Notes: generated from the letters alone by a model not told the origin. DNA of 64,000 nt from Lactarius indigo (GCA_025766275.1 JAFKAC010000006.1:2350835-2414834), one strand, 5' to 3'. Counted from the stretch's first letter, positions 24,301-34,260 are shown. Program-made: numbers and translations.

Positions 24301-26205
24301 TGCGAGTAGGGGCCTCCAGTGCCGAAGGGCCTTGACGATGGCGAGCAGTTCCAGGTCGTAGATATCATAGTTTCGCTCGGCTTCGTTGAGTGTTGCCGAG
24401 TAGTATCCTATTGGGTGCTTGCGACCGTCATTTTTCTTCTGCAGGAGTACCGCACCTACCGCAAATCCCGACGCATCAACTTCTAGTTCGAACTGTTCCT
24501 GTAAGTTAGGGTGTGCCAGCACGGGTTCTTCGGTTACAAGACGTTTGAGGGTTTTGAATGCGCGGTCTTCGTCATCTCCCCATTTCCATTCAGCGTCTTT
24601 CTTCGTTAATCGGTTGAGTGGTCGTGCGTGGGTTGCGAAACCTCGGATGAAGAGGCGGTAAAAGTTACAGAATCCCAAAAATGATCGTACGTCCCTGACC
24701 TTGGTTGGCGTTGGCCAGTCTTTGATGCCACGAACTTTTACCAGGTCCATACGTGTTACCCCCTTTTCAAGGATTACCCCCAGGTAATCCATCCGAGGTT
24801 GGTGAAACAGGCATTTTTTGAGCTTGAAATAAAGGTCGTGGTCCTGGGCGACGCGAAGGACATCTGTGACCGCTGCAACGTGGTCGGCCGATGTAGAACC
24901 TTCGCGTGTGGCGATACCGATGTCGTCCATATAGACCCGAATAATCGTGCCCCGAAGTTCATGCTTAGCGATGGTGTCGCGGTAGATGTGGTTCATCATT
25001 GTTTGGAAGGTTGCCGGTGAGTTGGTGAGCCCGAAGAACATTACTGTTGGTTCGAAGAGTCCGAACTTGGTTTTGAACGTGGCCTTTTCCTGGTCGCCGT
25101 CGCGTATGCGGATATTGTTGTACCCCCAGCGAATATCGAGTTTGGTATAAATATAGGCATTGCTGAGGTCGTAAATGAGATCTTGGATCAGGGGGAGTGG
25201 GTATTGATTGCGTATGGTGTGCGAGTTGATGACGCGATAGTCCTGCACAGGGCGTAGCTTTCCATCCTTCTTTTTAACGAAGAAGAATGACGATGCGTAC
25301 GGGGAAATTGAAGGGCGGAGATACCCTTGTTGAAGCTTTTCGTCCAGGAACTCTTTGAGTTTCCCTTCCTCCTCCTGCGTCAATGGGTATATTTTGCAAT
25401 CGATCGCGGAGGGTGTGCCGGGCTTAAAGTCGATTGCGTGATCCCATGGTCGGGCAGGGGGGAATCGTTGGGATGCTTCCTCACTGAAAAGCTTCTGAAA
25501 AGCTTGATATTCCGCCGGTAGTTCCGTAGGTTTTTCCTCTGTTCTTGCCTTGATGGCCAATTCGGTTGATGTAGTTGCCCGCAAGTACGTGTCTTCTTCG
25601 TCCATCTCCAGGATGATTGCTTCCTTCTGTTCGTTAGTAAGAGCGGACGCGATAACAGTATGACGGTCCAGACTGTCCTGTGTACTAATCACGATGGGCA
25701 TGACGTCCTCGTGTATGACCGCGTCTCTCCAATTGATGGTTGGTTCATATGTTGCTAGCCAGGGGTAACCTAGAACGACATCCTCACTTCCGAGATCTGT
25801 GATAAGGAAGCGCATGGTCCTGTGATATCCTTTGGCATATACGTCTAGGTCGGTGAAGTGAGTGATGGACCCAGCTTTGTTTTCGGTGTTGTCTATGTTC
25901 CAGATTTTCCGCGGCTGGGTCAAAGGCTGAGTACCTATGCCCATTCTTGCTGCGAAGTTGGGGTGTATGAAGTTGTCGGTGGCCCCGGAGTCCACCAATG
26001 CTCTTATGTCGGCCATGCGGTAATTCGTGCGAATCGAGACTGGAATTTGAAGGGAGCGAAAGCGCGTCATGATTACAGAATTACAATTTAAAGCCCTCAC
26101 CCAGGCCGATGGGTTCAGGCGCTCCGAAAACCCTCTTTTCCCCATAAGTCCTGCAGTATCAAGTCCTTTACTTCGTCTGGGGCGTTTGCGACTCCCGTGA
26201 GCCAC
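21394..26205 (-). CDS. pol: Pol polyprotein, family B, full length
   Basis: Open frame of about 1600 residues without an ATG at its start; expected as Gag-Pol by -1 frameshift at 26133-26127. Protease DSGATD (~70), RT with YMDD (~424), RNase H (EVDASG), HHCC/DDE integrase (SDRDPRF, GQSERTNQW), GPF module, chromodomain (EYEVEAVLDS...YLIKWKGYPDS, ~1134-1175), then an extension of about 415 residues: acidic/Gln-rich linker, a conserved block with HYIHFPITGPDG and HLYGKPLY, and a C-terminal Arg/Glu/Leu coiled coil. The extension is clearly related to family A's. No stop or frameshift is visible, so pol of this copy could be functional even though its gag is broken. Confidence 0.92.
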   Translation of the reverse strand: MAHGSRKRPRRSKGLDTAGLMGKRGFSERLNPSAWVRALNCNSVIMTRFRSLQIPVSIRTNYRMADIRALVDSGATDNFIHPNFAARMGIGTQPLTQPRKIWNIDNTENKAGSITHFTDLDVYAKGYHRTMRFLITDLGSEDVVLGYPWLATYEPTINWRDAVIHEDVMPIVISTQDSLDRHTVIASALTNEQKEAIILEMDEEDTYLRATTSTELAIKARTEEKPTELPAEYQAFQKLFSEEASQRFPPARPWDHAIDFKPGTPSAIDCKIYPLTQEEEGKLKEFLDEKLQQGYLRPSISPYASSFFFVKKKDGKLRPVQDYRVINSHTIRNQYPLPLIQDLIYDLSNAYIYTKLDIRWGYNNIRIRDGDQEKATFKTKFGLFEPTVMFFGLTNSPATFQTMMNHIYRDTIAKHELRGTIIRVYMDDIGIATREGSTSADHVAAVTDVLRVAQDHDLYFKLKKCLFHQPRMDYLGVILEKGVTRMDLVKVRGIKDWPTPTKVRDVRSFLGFCNFYRLFIRGFATHARPLNRLTKKDAEWKWGDDEDRAFKTLKRLVTEEPVLAHPNLQEQFELEVDASGFAVGAVLLQKKNDGRKHPIGYYSATLNEAERNYDIYDLELLAIVKALRHWRPLLAGSPHKIKIFSDHLNLQYWKTPQKISRRVAREVLELMEYDFEIHHIKGKNNGRADALSRRPDYNQGEDDNQGVVVLPPEVFIRVANAARASETHPLLQQPRRTQDPTTIKAWVDAHQLKQIEGEWYKDGKLVITGPMTAYRAIIHDHHDLPVHGHPGISRTQWIIERHYWWPRLRRDVYEYVVGCADCQRNKVNTRPTRAPLHPITTITDAPPFHTIALDFITKLPASQSYDSILTITDHDCSKASIFIPCNEEITAEETAILYVSHVFKRFGLPRKIISDRDPRFTSKFTKEVCQILGIKQNISTAYHPRTDGQSERTNQWLEQYLRFWANERQDNWAAYLPIAEFAHNNWPHEHTKQSPFMLLMGYNPTADWTDKPSPIPNVITRLTQLKEARQLAQTLIKKAQDSWVKHRDTPRYQIGDQVWLEGKHLRTNQPTAKLAARRHGPFKVVQVMSPYNYRLELPTQWSIHPVFHIDLLTPYKSTTMHGENFPRPPPDLVEGEEEYEVEAVLDSQHFSRRKKLQYLIKWKGYPDSENQWVDKEDVFAPEAIEAYQAARTAVQRLKSEDKECQEEYHSYLRSSSTSMPTSPLRHVTTAILLDQVAQDAANLIEDDQETVVQQVQLTPYTPANVRAGHITAQEWAGVLQRFPDPTHQPDDEQQHAVPHIFRDDNGNREPIAVIPPGDDLIGTQGILPADRPLEDPTGVRSSGGLAESGEGVGRRTVALGAEEIERVAAAQAALSHDEAHADDEDYYPVRHPLLRTHSHPTNPRITPWLIHTDGTAMSRGRVRLPGVALHTPITHDDDPAQVLAPEGFRANRQPHYIHFPITGPDGVERNASHVQIVGGANPFVLGLIPGSPHLYGKPLYAHPMLSAAGRAFIAHEDLVILASNKITDRALNRIGDESLTAEVTRYRAAAYEEERLAARIRQLQAMRLSARDDKRDCIYRLERANVFERISDEQATWTARDFR

Positions 26206-28103
26206 TCCTTAGCTCGTTCTTCTGCGGTCTTGCTGGTTGAAGCGGCCTGTATTTGAGCCGTCGCTGTTTCTTGCGTATAATAATCGGTTTCCGCTGCTCG
26301 AATAGTGGAAGATCCGACCCCCTGCGGCTGCCATTGCCGTGGCTGTCTGGGATGGGGGCAATTTCGTGAGAGGTGACCTGGTGCGTTACAGTTGTAACAC
26401 AATACTGTCCTGAGATCTCGTCGCGACCCCCCTCTTCCTTGTCCTCTCACCCCCGGCCCCCCTCTCGGCGGGAATGGGGGTTGGTTCGTGTATGGTGGCT
26501 TGCTGTAGTCGATTTCCTCCGACCCTGCTAATCGAGCTTTCGTTCGGTCGGCTGAGGTATCCATTGCCCACGGATTTGCGAGGTTTTGTGGGACAGTCCA
26601 CCCAGCGTTGCCTGTTTTCTTCGGCTTCGCGTCTTTGTATTCATCCACTCTTGCTCGAATATGGATGTAATTGCGTTGCCGTCGGAGCGTCGCCCGCTTC
26701 CACTCGTCGAAAGTTTTTGGCTCGTCCAGATCGTAGGTCTTCTCGTATAGTTTTTTGGGTAGCCCTTTTGTGAATAAGTCGATGGTCTGGGGGTCGTTGA
26801 GGCGATAGCCGGCCTTTCGGGCAGCTTCTTCGAATTCATTGACGTATTTGTCGATATCTCCATCGACCATTTTAAGCCCCTTTCTCAACAGGGCTTGAGC
26901 TTGTTCTCGTTCGAGGGTATTGACGAACCTTTGGTTAAAACCCTCTGCTACTGCATTCCACAAATCCCTCGTATATTGGTCGATTCCTCGTTGTATTTGT
27001 CGGTTGAGCCATTTGAGGTACGAGAGCACCCACTCGCTGACTGATACCCCCTTGATATAGGAAAGGAAGAGAAGGCATCGTCGATAGTCGTTACGCATAA
27101 CGGGGGTATCGAGGTTCATGCCCCAGTACACGTGCCATTGCGTGAGGAATGAATCAACCTTAGTGCGATCTCCATCAAAGATAGTGGGAGGTTCACCGGT
27201 CAATTTCTCGTGTCCTCCTCCTCCTCCGCCTGGTGGGCCTCCTCCGCCTCCCCCTGGTGGGTCTTCTCCTCCTCCTGGTGGGTTATTTGGAATGTCTGGT
27301 GGACCCCCTCCTCTTCCTGGTCATCGGGGAAAGTTGTCTCCGGGTGGTCCTCCCCACCCTGGTGGGGGGTCTAATGGTATTCCCCGTCTTCCCCCTCCTT
27401 CTGATGGAGGGTCTCCTTGATCTGGCCCGATGGCTCGAAAGATCGCTGCGTCGTCTGCAGTCATGCGATGCCCTGTTTCGGGATTGATAGGCAAGAGATT
27501 TCGTTGTGACTCTTGTCTGATTGCTTCGGCCGCTTCTCGCGCCGCTTGTTCTCTAACGGTCATGACTTCTTCGGCTGTCATGGTGGTAGTTGCCATTTCT
27601 GCCGCCGGTGATTGTACGTGAATGACTTCTGGCTGATCTGAGATATGGAGAGACTCAGCTTGTTGGATGGTGTATTGTTCGATTGGTCCAATACTCGCGG
27701 GTTGGTTTTCTTCACTTTGCTCGTCTTCCTCGGTTTCTTCACTGACTGCTTCTCCAGTGGAGTGTTCTCGTAACTGGCCGTCAATGGGCCCCCAGTCGAC
27801 TCGTGAGTTGAGCTCACGCGCGTCGATGTCGCACTGGTACTGTCTTCCTGCTGGTCTTATGACGTCCCAGCGATGATCTATGGGGTTCCACGTAACCTCC
27901 ACCCAACACAGATGGTCGAAATTGAACTCAACAGGTCGGAACCGTGTAGGTCCGTTAAATTCGACAAAATACCCTGTTTCGTCTCCTCGGTCTCTCCACT
28001 GGGCTGCTCCCAAAAATCGGGTTGGTACGTTGCGGTCTCCTCTTCGTTCCAAGTAGTAGGGACGGAAGTTCGTCCACTGATCTCGGGTGTTGACAGTCGC
28101 CAC
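26115..28103 (-). pseudogene. gag: Gag polyprotein, family B, one premature stop
   Basis: Minus-strand frame of about 662 codons starting at GTG 28103 (ATC-GTG-GCG) just after the PBS. It has an N-terminal module closely matching family A, an acidic Glu-rich linker, Gly/Pro-rich repeats, the retrotransposon gag core (AFL/SFL..QWHVYWGMN) and one CCHC knuckle (CYNCNAPGHLSRNC). A TGA at 27321-27323, in the Gly/Pro segment, interrupts the frame and is plausibly CGA changed to TGA. The frame continues in register to a stop four codons past the slippery site. The first in-frame ATG is at 27596, about 169 codons downstream of GTG. Confidence 0.85.
26127..26133 (-). promoter_or_regulatory. -1 frameshift slippery site, gag/pol of B
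   Basis: G_GGU_UUU phased to the gag frame (GGT first base 26132), with pol in the -1 frame and the same downstream stem around TCGGCC as in family A. Confidence 0.8.
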
Positions 28104-28125
28104 GATTAGGATATCTTGGTCTTAA

Positions 28126-28582
28126 TGTAACGCCGTCACGACGTTAGCTCGACTTGAGCTTTTGATGAGGCGACTTGGTGACTTAGCTAATCACGCGCGG
28201 TGGCATATGGCACAAAGGCGGACTCCAGATGTTCGCAGACACTGGTGAATATAGACGGCTTCCCTTGGTAGGCGAAGCAAACAGTTCAAAAGGAAGGAGA
28301 CAAGAAGTGACGATTGAAGAAGACCAAGATGGCGAGTCTTGGTCTTCCGCAGCTATCTTAAATACAAGAAGAGCAGGCTTTCAAGCGCTGCTATGAGTCA
28401 CCGTATTGTAGCGTCCAACGTATCGTGTAAGTACCGCAATCCTAATACTACTACTACCTGTACTAGGATCGAGTCATCTTCAACGCCTACCTCCTATCGT
28501 AAACTCTGAGTCCGTGACTAATATACCTTACAGCCGTAGCCACAACCGGTACAGTAAGGGTCCAATGCGCGCAACCGTAACA
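28126..28582 (-). repeat. 5' LTR of element B with promoter and start site
   Basis: 457 bp. On the minus strand TATTTAAG is followed about 34 nt later by the predicted mRNA start ATCTTGGTCTT (28330-28320), complementary to PBS core AAGACCAAGAT (28123-28113). The 11-bp hairpin GAAGACCAAGA/TCTTGGTCTTC is retained although the rest of the LTR differs strongly from family A. Confidence 0.85.
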
Positions 28583-28587
28583 CCAGC

Positions 28588-30055
28588 AGTCGCAATGGCA
28601 ACTGCCACGATTACTCAAGAAGAACTCCAACTCACCGATGAAGCTCAAGATCAAATAGCCCTGGAAGAACAAAGACGCATTGCAGAAGAATCTCGAGCTA
28701 ACCTAGCTCCCATCAACCCTTATACTGGTCATCGAATGACCGAGGACGACATGGCAATTCACCGTGCCATTGGACCAGATGTAGCAGACCCCCCCAGTGG
28801 AGGAGGCGGACCCCCTGGCGACTTACCAGGAGGAGGAAGACCCCCGTCATGAGGGACTGGATTTAGAGGGTTCCCTGGAGGATTCCCAGGAGGACCGCCA
28901 GGAGGAGGACCTCCGGGAGGAGGATTACCAGGTGCAGGTCCCATTATTCCCCCTCCAAGTAACAAATTAGCTGGCGAAGCACCTACAGTATTCGACGGAG
29001 AACGCGCCAAAGTTGAGGCGTTTCTTACTCAATGGCATGTCTACTGGGGCATGAACGCTGATGAAGGCATCATGGCAACTCCATACCGACGCGCCCTACT
29101 TTTTCTCTCTTACATCAAAGGCGTCAACGTTAGTGAATGGGTATTAGCCATGCTTACCTGGCTTAACGGCCAGATACAAGCTGGAATACCCCGTACCAGT
29201 GAAGGATTATGGAATGAAGTCACACGCAGCTTCATGCAACGCTTCCGAAATACTATGGAGCAAGAACAGGCCCAATATGAACTCAAGAAGGGAGTTAAAA
29301 TGATTGGGGGCAACCTAGATGAGTATTGCACCCAATTCGAGCAGCTTATATGCCGCGCTCAGTACAGACTTGACGATCCCCAGACGCTGGATCTATTCGC
29401 AAGTGGGCTACCAAAAGACCTATATGAAAAGGTCTACACCCTCGACAATCCCCGCAACTACCGCGAATGGAAAGAAGCAGCCACCACTCGCCAACAACAA
29501 TACCTTCACCTCAAAGCGGTATTAAACAAAGGAGTCCCTCCAGGACAAGGACAAGGACGCCCACGCCAATCGCGACAGTGGCAAGGGCCGCCAAGAAGCT
29601 CTTGGCAACCAAGAAATTTGCCCCGAGATCCAAATGCTATGGATACTTCTGCGGATCAAATCTGCGGGCGACTCGCAGGGGTCGAAGACATACTCGCCCC
29701 TCGTCCCCCGTATCGACCAAGGGGAGGATTTTTGCAGAAAGGAGGAGGACGTAACAATCAAAGGCCAGTCACTTGCTATAATTGTGGAAAGGACGGGCAC
29801 ATGGCACGAGATTGTAGACAACCACGAGGAGGCTATCAGCCCCAAGCATCTACTAGTCGGTATATCGACACTGACTATCATCAACAAGAGCCCGAAGTCG
29901 CTACCAGGGCAGTTCAAGATGTACCCCCTCAACAGCGCGCCAGCGATTGGCTTAACGGGGTAGCAGGAGAATCGGATGATGTAAAAGACATCATCCTCCA
30001 ACAATTGTGGAAGAAGGAGGGTTTTCAGGACGCCCTCACCCATCGGCCTGGGTGA
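28588..30055 (+). pseudogene. gag: Gag C-terminal part of A2 (after element B)
   Basis: Resumes the A2 gag frame beyond the CCAGC duplication. A TGA at about 28850 interrupts the Gly/Pro-rich segment. The gag core and a CCHC knuckle CYNCGKDGHMARDC follow; note Gly where A1 and A3 have Arg. The usual gag stop TGA after the slippery site GGGTTTT (30019-30025) has become CTC, so gag runs a few codons further to 30055. Several Arg-to-Cys changes fit CpG decay. Confidence 0.88.
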
Positions 30056-32017
30056 GGGCGGTTAATTGTAACAGTGTAATCATGACTCGCTATCGTTCTA
30101 TGAGAGTTCCAGTATCGATTCGCACCAGTTACGCAATGGCCGACATACAAGCACTAGTTGACTCAGGAGCAACTCATTGCTTCATGAAACCCTCCTTCGC
30201 AAAGAGGATGGGATTTGGGACAAAACCACTCGATGTCCCAAAGAAAATATGGAACATTGACAACACGGAAAATAAGTCGGGGCGTATCACTCACTATACC
30301 GATGTCGATGTCCAGACTAAAGGAATCCATAAGGAAATACGTTTCCTTATTACAGATATCGGCAACGAAGACATCATATTAGGATACCCCTGGCTCGCCA
30401 TTTACGACCCACATATCAAATGGTCACAAGCTGCCATCCACGAAGACATGCTCCCTATCATCATTCGCTCAACCAACCCCTATCTCAAAACAACAACGAT
30501 TGCGGCAGCCGCTTCTCAGGAAGACGATTATGAAGTCATACACTCTTGCGTTATCACGGACGAACAATGACAACAATTTGAGGAAGGGTGCCGAATTAGA
30601 GCCACCGCTACCGACCTTGCTATTGCCGCTCAACAATATATCACTAAAGCTGAGTTACCCCCCGAATATCGCGAATTTGAACGTCTCTTCAGTGAAGAAG
30701 CATCGGACAGGTTTCCACCCAGCAGGCCCTGGGATCATGCCATCGAGTTCAAACCAGGGACAGCTGACGCCATCGATTGCAAGATATACCCTATGACTCA
30801 GGAAGAAGACAAGAAACTGCGTGAATGGATCAACGAACAGCTGAAAAAGGGGTACATATGACCCTCTAAGTCCCCATACGCATCGTCCTTCTTCTTTATC
30901 AAAAAGAAGGATGGTAAGTTGCAACCCGTCCAGGATTACCGAAAAATCAACGCTGTCACCATCCGCAACCAATACCCACTCCCTCTCATCTCCGATCTTA
31001 TTACCGACCTCAGCAACGCCCACATCTATACCAAGCTCGACGTTAGATGGGGATATAACAACATATGCATCAAGGAGGGAGATGAGGAAAAAGCGGTGTT
31101 CAAAACACGATATGGATTATTTGAACCAACGGTGATGTTTTTCGGCCTAACCAATTCCCCAGCGATGTTCCAGACTATGATGAATTTCATCTTCAGGGAC
31201 ATCATCACAAAGCATGAAAAATGTGGTACAATTATTCGAGTTTACATGGACGACATCGGCATCGCTACGGGACTTAATCACTCCTTACCAGATCACATCG
31301 ACGCAGTCAAAGACGTCCTCCGTGTATCTGCGGAGCATGACCTATATTACAAACTCGAGAAATGCCTCTTCCACTCCCCGCGTATGGATTACCTGGGGGT
31401 AATCCTTGAAAAGGGGGTGACACGCATGGACCCTGTCAAAATTTCGGGCATTAAAGACTGGCCAACGCCAACCAAAGTTAAGGACGTCCACTCTTTCCTC
31501 GGATTTTGCAATTTTTATTGACCCTTTATATGAGGATTTGCAACCAAAGCACGACCACTTAACAAACTCACGCGCAAAGATACTGAATGGCGCTGGGGAA
31601 ACGAAGAAGAAAAGGCGTTCCAGGACCTTAAAACCCTCGTCACTAGCGAACCCGTCTTAGCGCATCCAGATCTCACACAGCAGTTTGAATTAGAAGTCGA
31701 CGCGTCTGGTTTCGCCACAGGTGCAGTCCTCCTTCAACGAAAAGCAGATGGCAAATGACACCCATCGGCTACTACTCGTCCACCCTCAATGAAGCCAAAC
31801 GAAATTATGACATCTACGACCTCGAACTCCTCGCAATTGTCAAAGCCTTCCGCCACTGGAGACCCCTCTTAGCGGGCTCCCCTCACAAGATCAAAGTGTT
31901 CTCCGACCATCTTAACCTACAATACTGGAAATCGCCACAAAAAATTAGTAGGCGCGTGGCCAGGGAAGTACTCGAACTCTCAGAATACGATTTCGAGATT
32001 CACCACATTAAGGGAAC
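30007..32017 (+). pseudogene. pol: Pol fragment of A2, many stops, truncated in RNase H
   Basis: Covers protease (DSGATH), reverse transcriptase with YMDD (about 31246) and part of RNase H. In-frame TGA codons occur at about 30568, 30857, 31519 and 31531, plus one near 31756, mostly where A1/A3 encode Arg by CGA. A one-base deletion in a C run near 31760 shifts frame. Similarity ends at about 32017, just after the RNase H motif IHHIKGT. Non-functional. Confidence 0.92.
30019..30056 (+). promoter_or_regulatory. Frameshift site of A2 with a perfect stem-loop
   Basis: GGGTTTT is followed after 5 nt by CGCCCTCACCCA, loop TCGGCC, TGGGTGAGGGCG: a perfect 12-bp stem, whereas the other copies have an imperfect one at the same place. 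The change TGA to CTC removes the gag stop codon. Confidence 0.75.
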
Positions 32018-32249
32018 TTAGGGTTATGAGCCACTTTGCAGTACCCCTAGGGGTGGACGTAGGGGTGGTGTTCATTGTAGGCGGGGTTTAGGCTTTGCCT
32101 AGGTATGGGCCTCAGGTGGACTTAAGGCGGTCACCTAGAGCTCATGCAATTCTTATAGGTTTCTGTACATGTGTACATCAAATACTCCATATGCATGGCA
32201 AAATGTATTAGGTGCACACATGTCCAAAGACTCAATTAACTCGACCCAA
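32018..32249. other. Junction sequence between A2 truncation and tandem repeat
   Basis: About 230 bp of non-coding sequence with a CCCCTAGGGG palindrome near 32046. I find no LTR terminus, so A2's 3' part was lost by deletion or rearrangement. Confidence 0.4.
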
Positions 32250-33120
32250 ACTCAAGAGTGACACTGAGAAAAGGAGTCCTGGACTCCTCACATGTACACC
32301 ACCCTCTTATAGCCCAATTTCCAGAGCAACACTGAGAAAAGGAGTCCAGGACTCCTCACATGTACACCACCCTCTACATCCCCAATTTCCAGAGCAACAC
32401 CGAGAAAAGGAGTCCAGGACTCCTCACACATACACCACCCTCTACATCCCCAATTTCCAGAGTGACACTGAGAAAAGGAGTCCAGGACTCCTCACATGTA
32501 CACCACCCCCCTCTTATAGCCAAATTTTCAGAGCAACACCGAGAAAAGGAGTCCCGGACTCCTCATGTACACACCACCCTCTTACAGCCAAATTTCCAGA
32601 GTGACACTGAGAAAAGGAGTCCCGGACTCCTCACACATACACCACCCTCTTACAGCCCAATTTCTAGAGCGACACCAAGAAAAGGAGTCCCGGACTCCTC
32701 ACACGTACACCACCCTCTTACAGCCAAATTTCCAGAGCAACACTGAGAAAAGGAGTCCCGGACTCCTCACACATACACCACCCTCTTACAGCCAAATTTC
32801 CAGAGCAACACTGAGAAAAGGAGTCCCGGACTCCTCACACGTACACCACCCTCTTACAGCCAAATTTCCAGAGCAACACCGAGAAAAGGAGTCCCGGACT
32901 CCTCACACATACACCACCCTCTTACAGCCAAATTTCCAGAGCAACACTGAGAAAAGGAGTCCAGGACTCCTCACATGTACACCACCCTCTACATCCCCAA
33001 TTTCCAGAGTGACACCGAGAAAAGGAGTCCAGGACTCCTCACATGTACGCCACCCCCCTCTTACAGCCAAATTTTCAGAGCAACACCAAGAAAAGGAGTC
33101 CCGGACTCCTCACACGTACA
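32250..33120. repeat. 68-bp tandem repeat with a central dyad
   Basis: About 13 units with a period near 68 bp. Each contains GAGAAAAGGAGTCC and then GGACTCCTCAC, forming a 7+1+7 dyad GGAGTCC-N-GGACTCC whose middle base varies (A, T or C). Spacing is 63-71 bp. The last unit is cut at 33120 by the hAT terminus. All reading frames here are repeat artefacts. Confidence 0.85.
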
Positions 33121-33479
33121 TAGTGTTGCCGTGGCTCGGCTCAGCTTGGCTTGGCTCAGCTAAGCACAGCTCGACCAAAAAAGGACGAGCTGAGCTGAGC
33201 CACTCCAAATTGAGCTGGCTCAAGCTAGGCTGAGCCGGCTCAAGCCACCCAGAAGTACGAATTAGAAATTGTACCTTTTTGGGTAGCCTGAGTCAGCCAA
33301 GCCAACGAAGCCACACTGGAGGTCTAACGCGTGTGAATTCGACCCTCAAATTGTACAGACAAGTCAAGCCCTGGGTCTGAAGCTCTGAAGATTCGAATCC
33401 CCCCCCCGTCGTCCCTCCTCTGCACAAACTGGCCAGAGGTCTGCGCGCTGTCTGCGCGCTGTTTGCGTTGCCCGCCCGC

Positions 33480-34260
33480 CGACCTCTGGCCTTTTATGTG
33501 CTCTCGCCGCCCCTCGCCGCCGCTCGTCGCCACTCGCCGCCGCTCGCTCTCTCTGGTCGTTGCTCGTCGCCGCTCGTCACCGCTCGTCGCCGCTCATCGC
33601 TACTCGCCGCCCCTCGCTCGCTCTGGTCGCCGCTCGTCGCCGCTCGCCTGCTCTGGTCGCCGCTCATCACCCCTCGCCGCCCCTTGCCTGCTCTGGTCGC
33701 CGCTCCTCGCCCCTCGCCGCTCCTCGCTCGCTCTGGTCACCGCTCGTCGCCGCTCGCTGCCCCTCGCCTGCTTTGGTCGCCACTCGTCGCCGCTCGCCGC
33801 CGCTCGCCTGCTCTGGTCGCCACTCGCCGCCGCTCGCCTGCTCTGGTCGCCACTCGCCGCCGCTCGCCTGCTCTGGTCGCCACTCGTCGCCGCTCGCCGC
33901 CGCTCGCTCTGGTCGCCACTCGTCGCCGCTCGCCGCCCCTCGCTCTGGTCGCCGCCGCTCGTCGCCCCTCACTCTGGTCGCCGCCCATCGCCGCTCCTCT
34001 GGCCACCGCGCAGCCGTTGGTGCCGCTGCCACCACCCTCGCTGTCACCGCCGCCACCACCCTCGCGTCGCCGCCGCCGCCACCGCTACCACCCTCACGGC
34101 CGGCGCTGGCACCCGCCCACCTTCGGACGACCATCGGGTGCCCCTGGATGCCTCGGACGCCCTCGGAAGGCCCTCGGACGCCCTCGGACGCCCTCGGACA
34201 GCCCTCGCGCGCCCTCCTCTTGCCCCTCCACACCCCCCTTTCTCTTCCCACCCCCTTTTC
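33480..34260. repeat. CGC-rich minisatellite (~30-bp units)
   Basis: Variants of CTCGCCGCTCGCCTGCTCTGGTCGCC repeat with roughly 30-bp periodicity, grading after ~34010 into CGCCACCACC and CCCTCGGACG repeats. Several frames are open on both strands purely because of composition, giving Arg/Ser/Pro repeats. I do not call a gene. Confidence 0.7.

Larger units (their letters stand above)
20907..28582 (-). mobile_element. Gypsy (chromovirus-like) LTR retrotransposon, family B
   Basis: Complete 7.7-kb minus-strand element with 457-bp LTRs (TGTAACG...CCGTAACA) and a perfect 5-bp duplication CCAGC (20902-20906 / 28583-28587). It lies inside the gag of A2 and so is younger than A2. The LTR pair differs at four positions, all C/T or G/A at CpG. 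Pol is open over its full length; gag has one premature TGA. Confidence 0.95.
19866..32017 (+). mobile_element. Gypsy family A copy A2: decayed, 3'-truncated, split by element B
   Basis: A plus-strand family-A copy. It begins with a 508-bp 5' LTR and PBS, continues with gag to 20906, is interrupted by element B (20907-28582 plus TSD CCAGC 28583-28587), then resumes with the rest of gag and pol to about 32017, in RNase H, where similarity ends abruptly. Integrase, chromodomain, extension and 3' LTR are missing. It carries many in-frame TGA codons at sites that are CGA in the other copies, plus at least one small deletion. Confidence 0.92.

Noticed and set aside
19866..32017. Repeat-induced point mutation (RIP) as the cause of A2 decay
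   Set aside because: Changes fall mainly at CpG, including Arg CGA codons, rather than the CpA context of classic RIP.
32250..33120. CRISPR-like periodic array
   Set aside because: Units are repeated along their whole length with no unique spacers, and the context is a fungal genome.
32212..33233. Overlapping frames of 128-222 codons with HVHHPL-like repeats
   Set aside because: Translation of the 68-bp tandem repeat in three frames.
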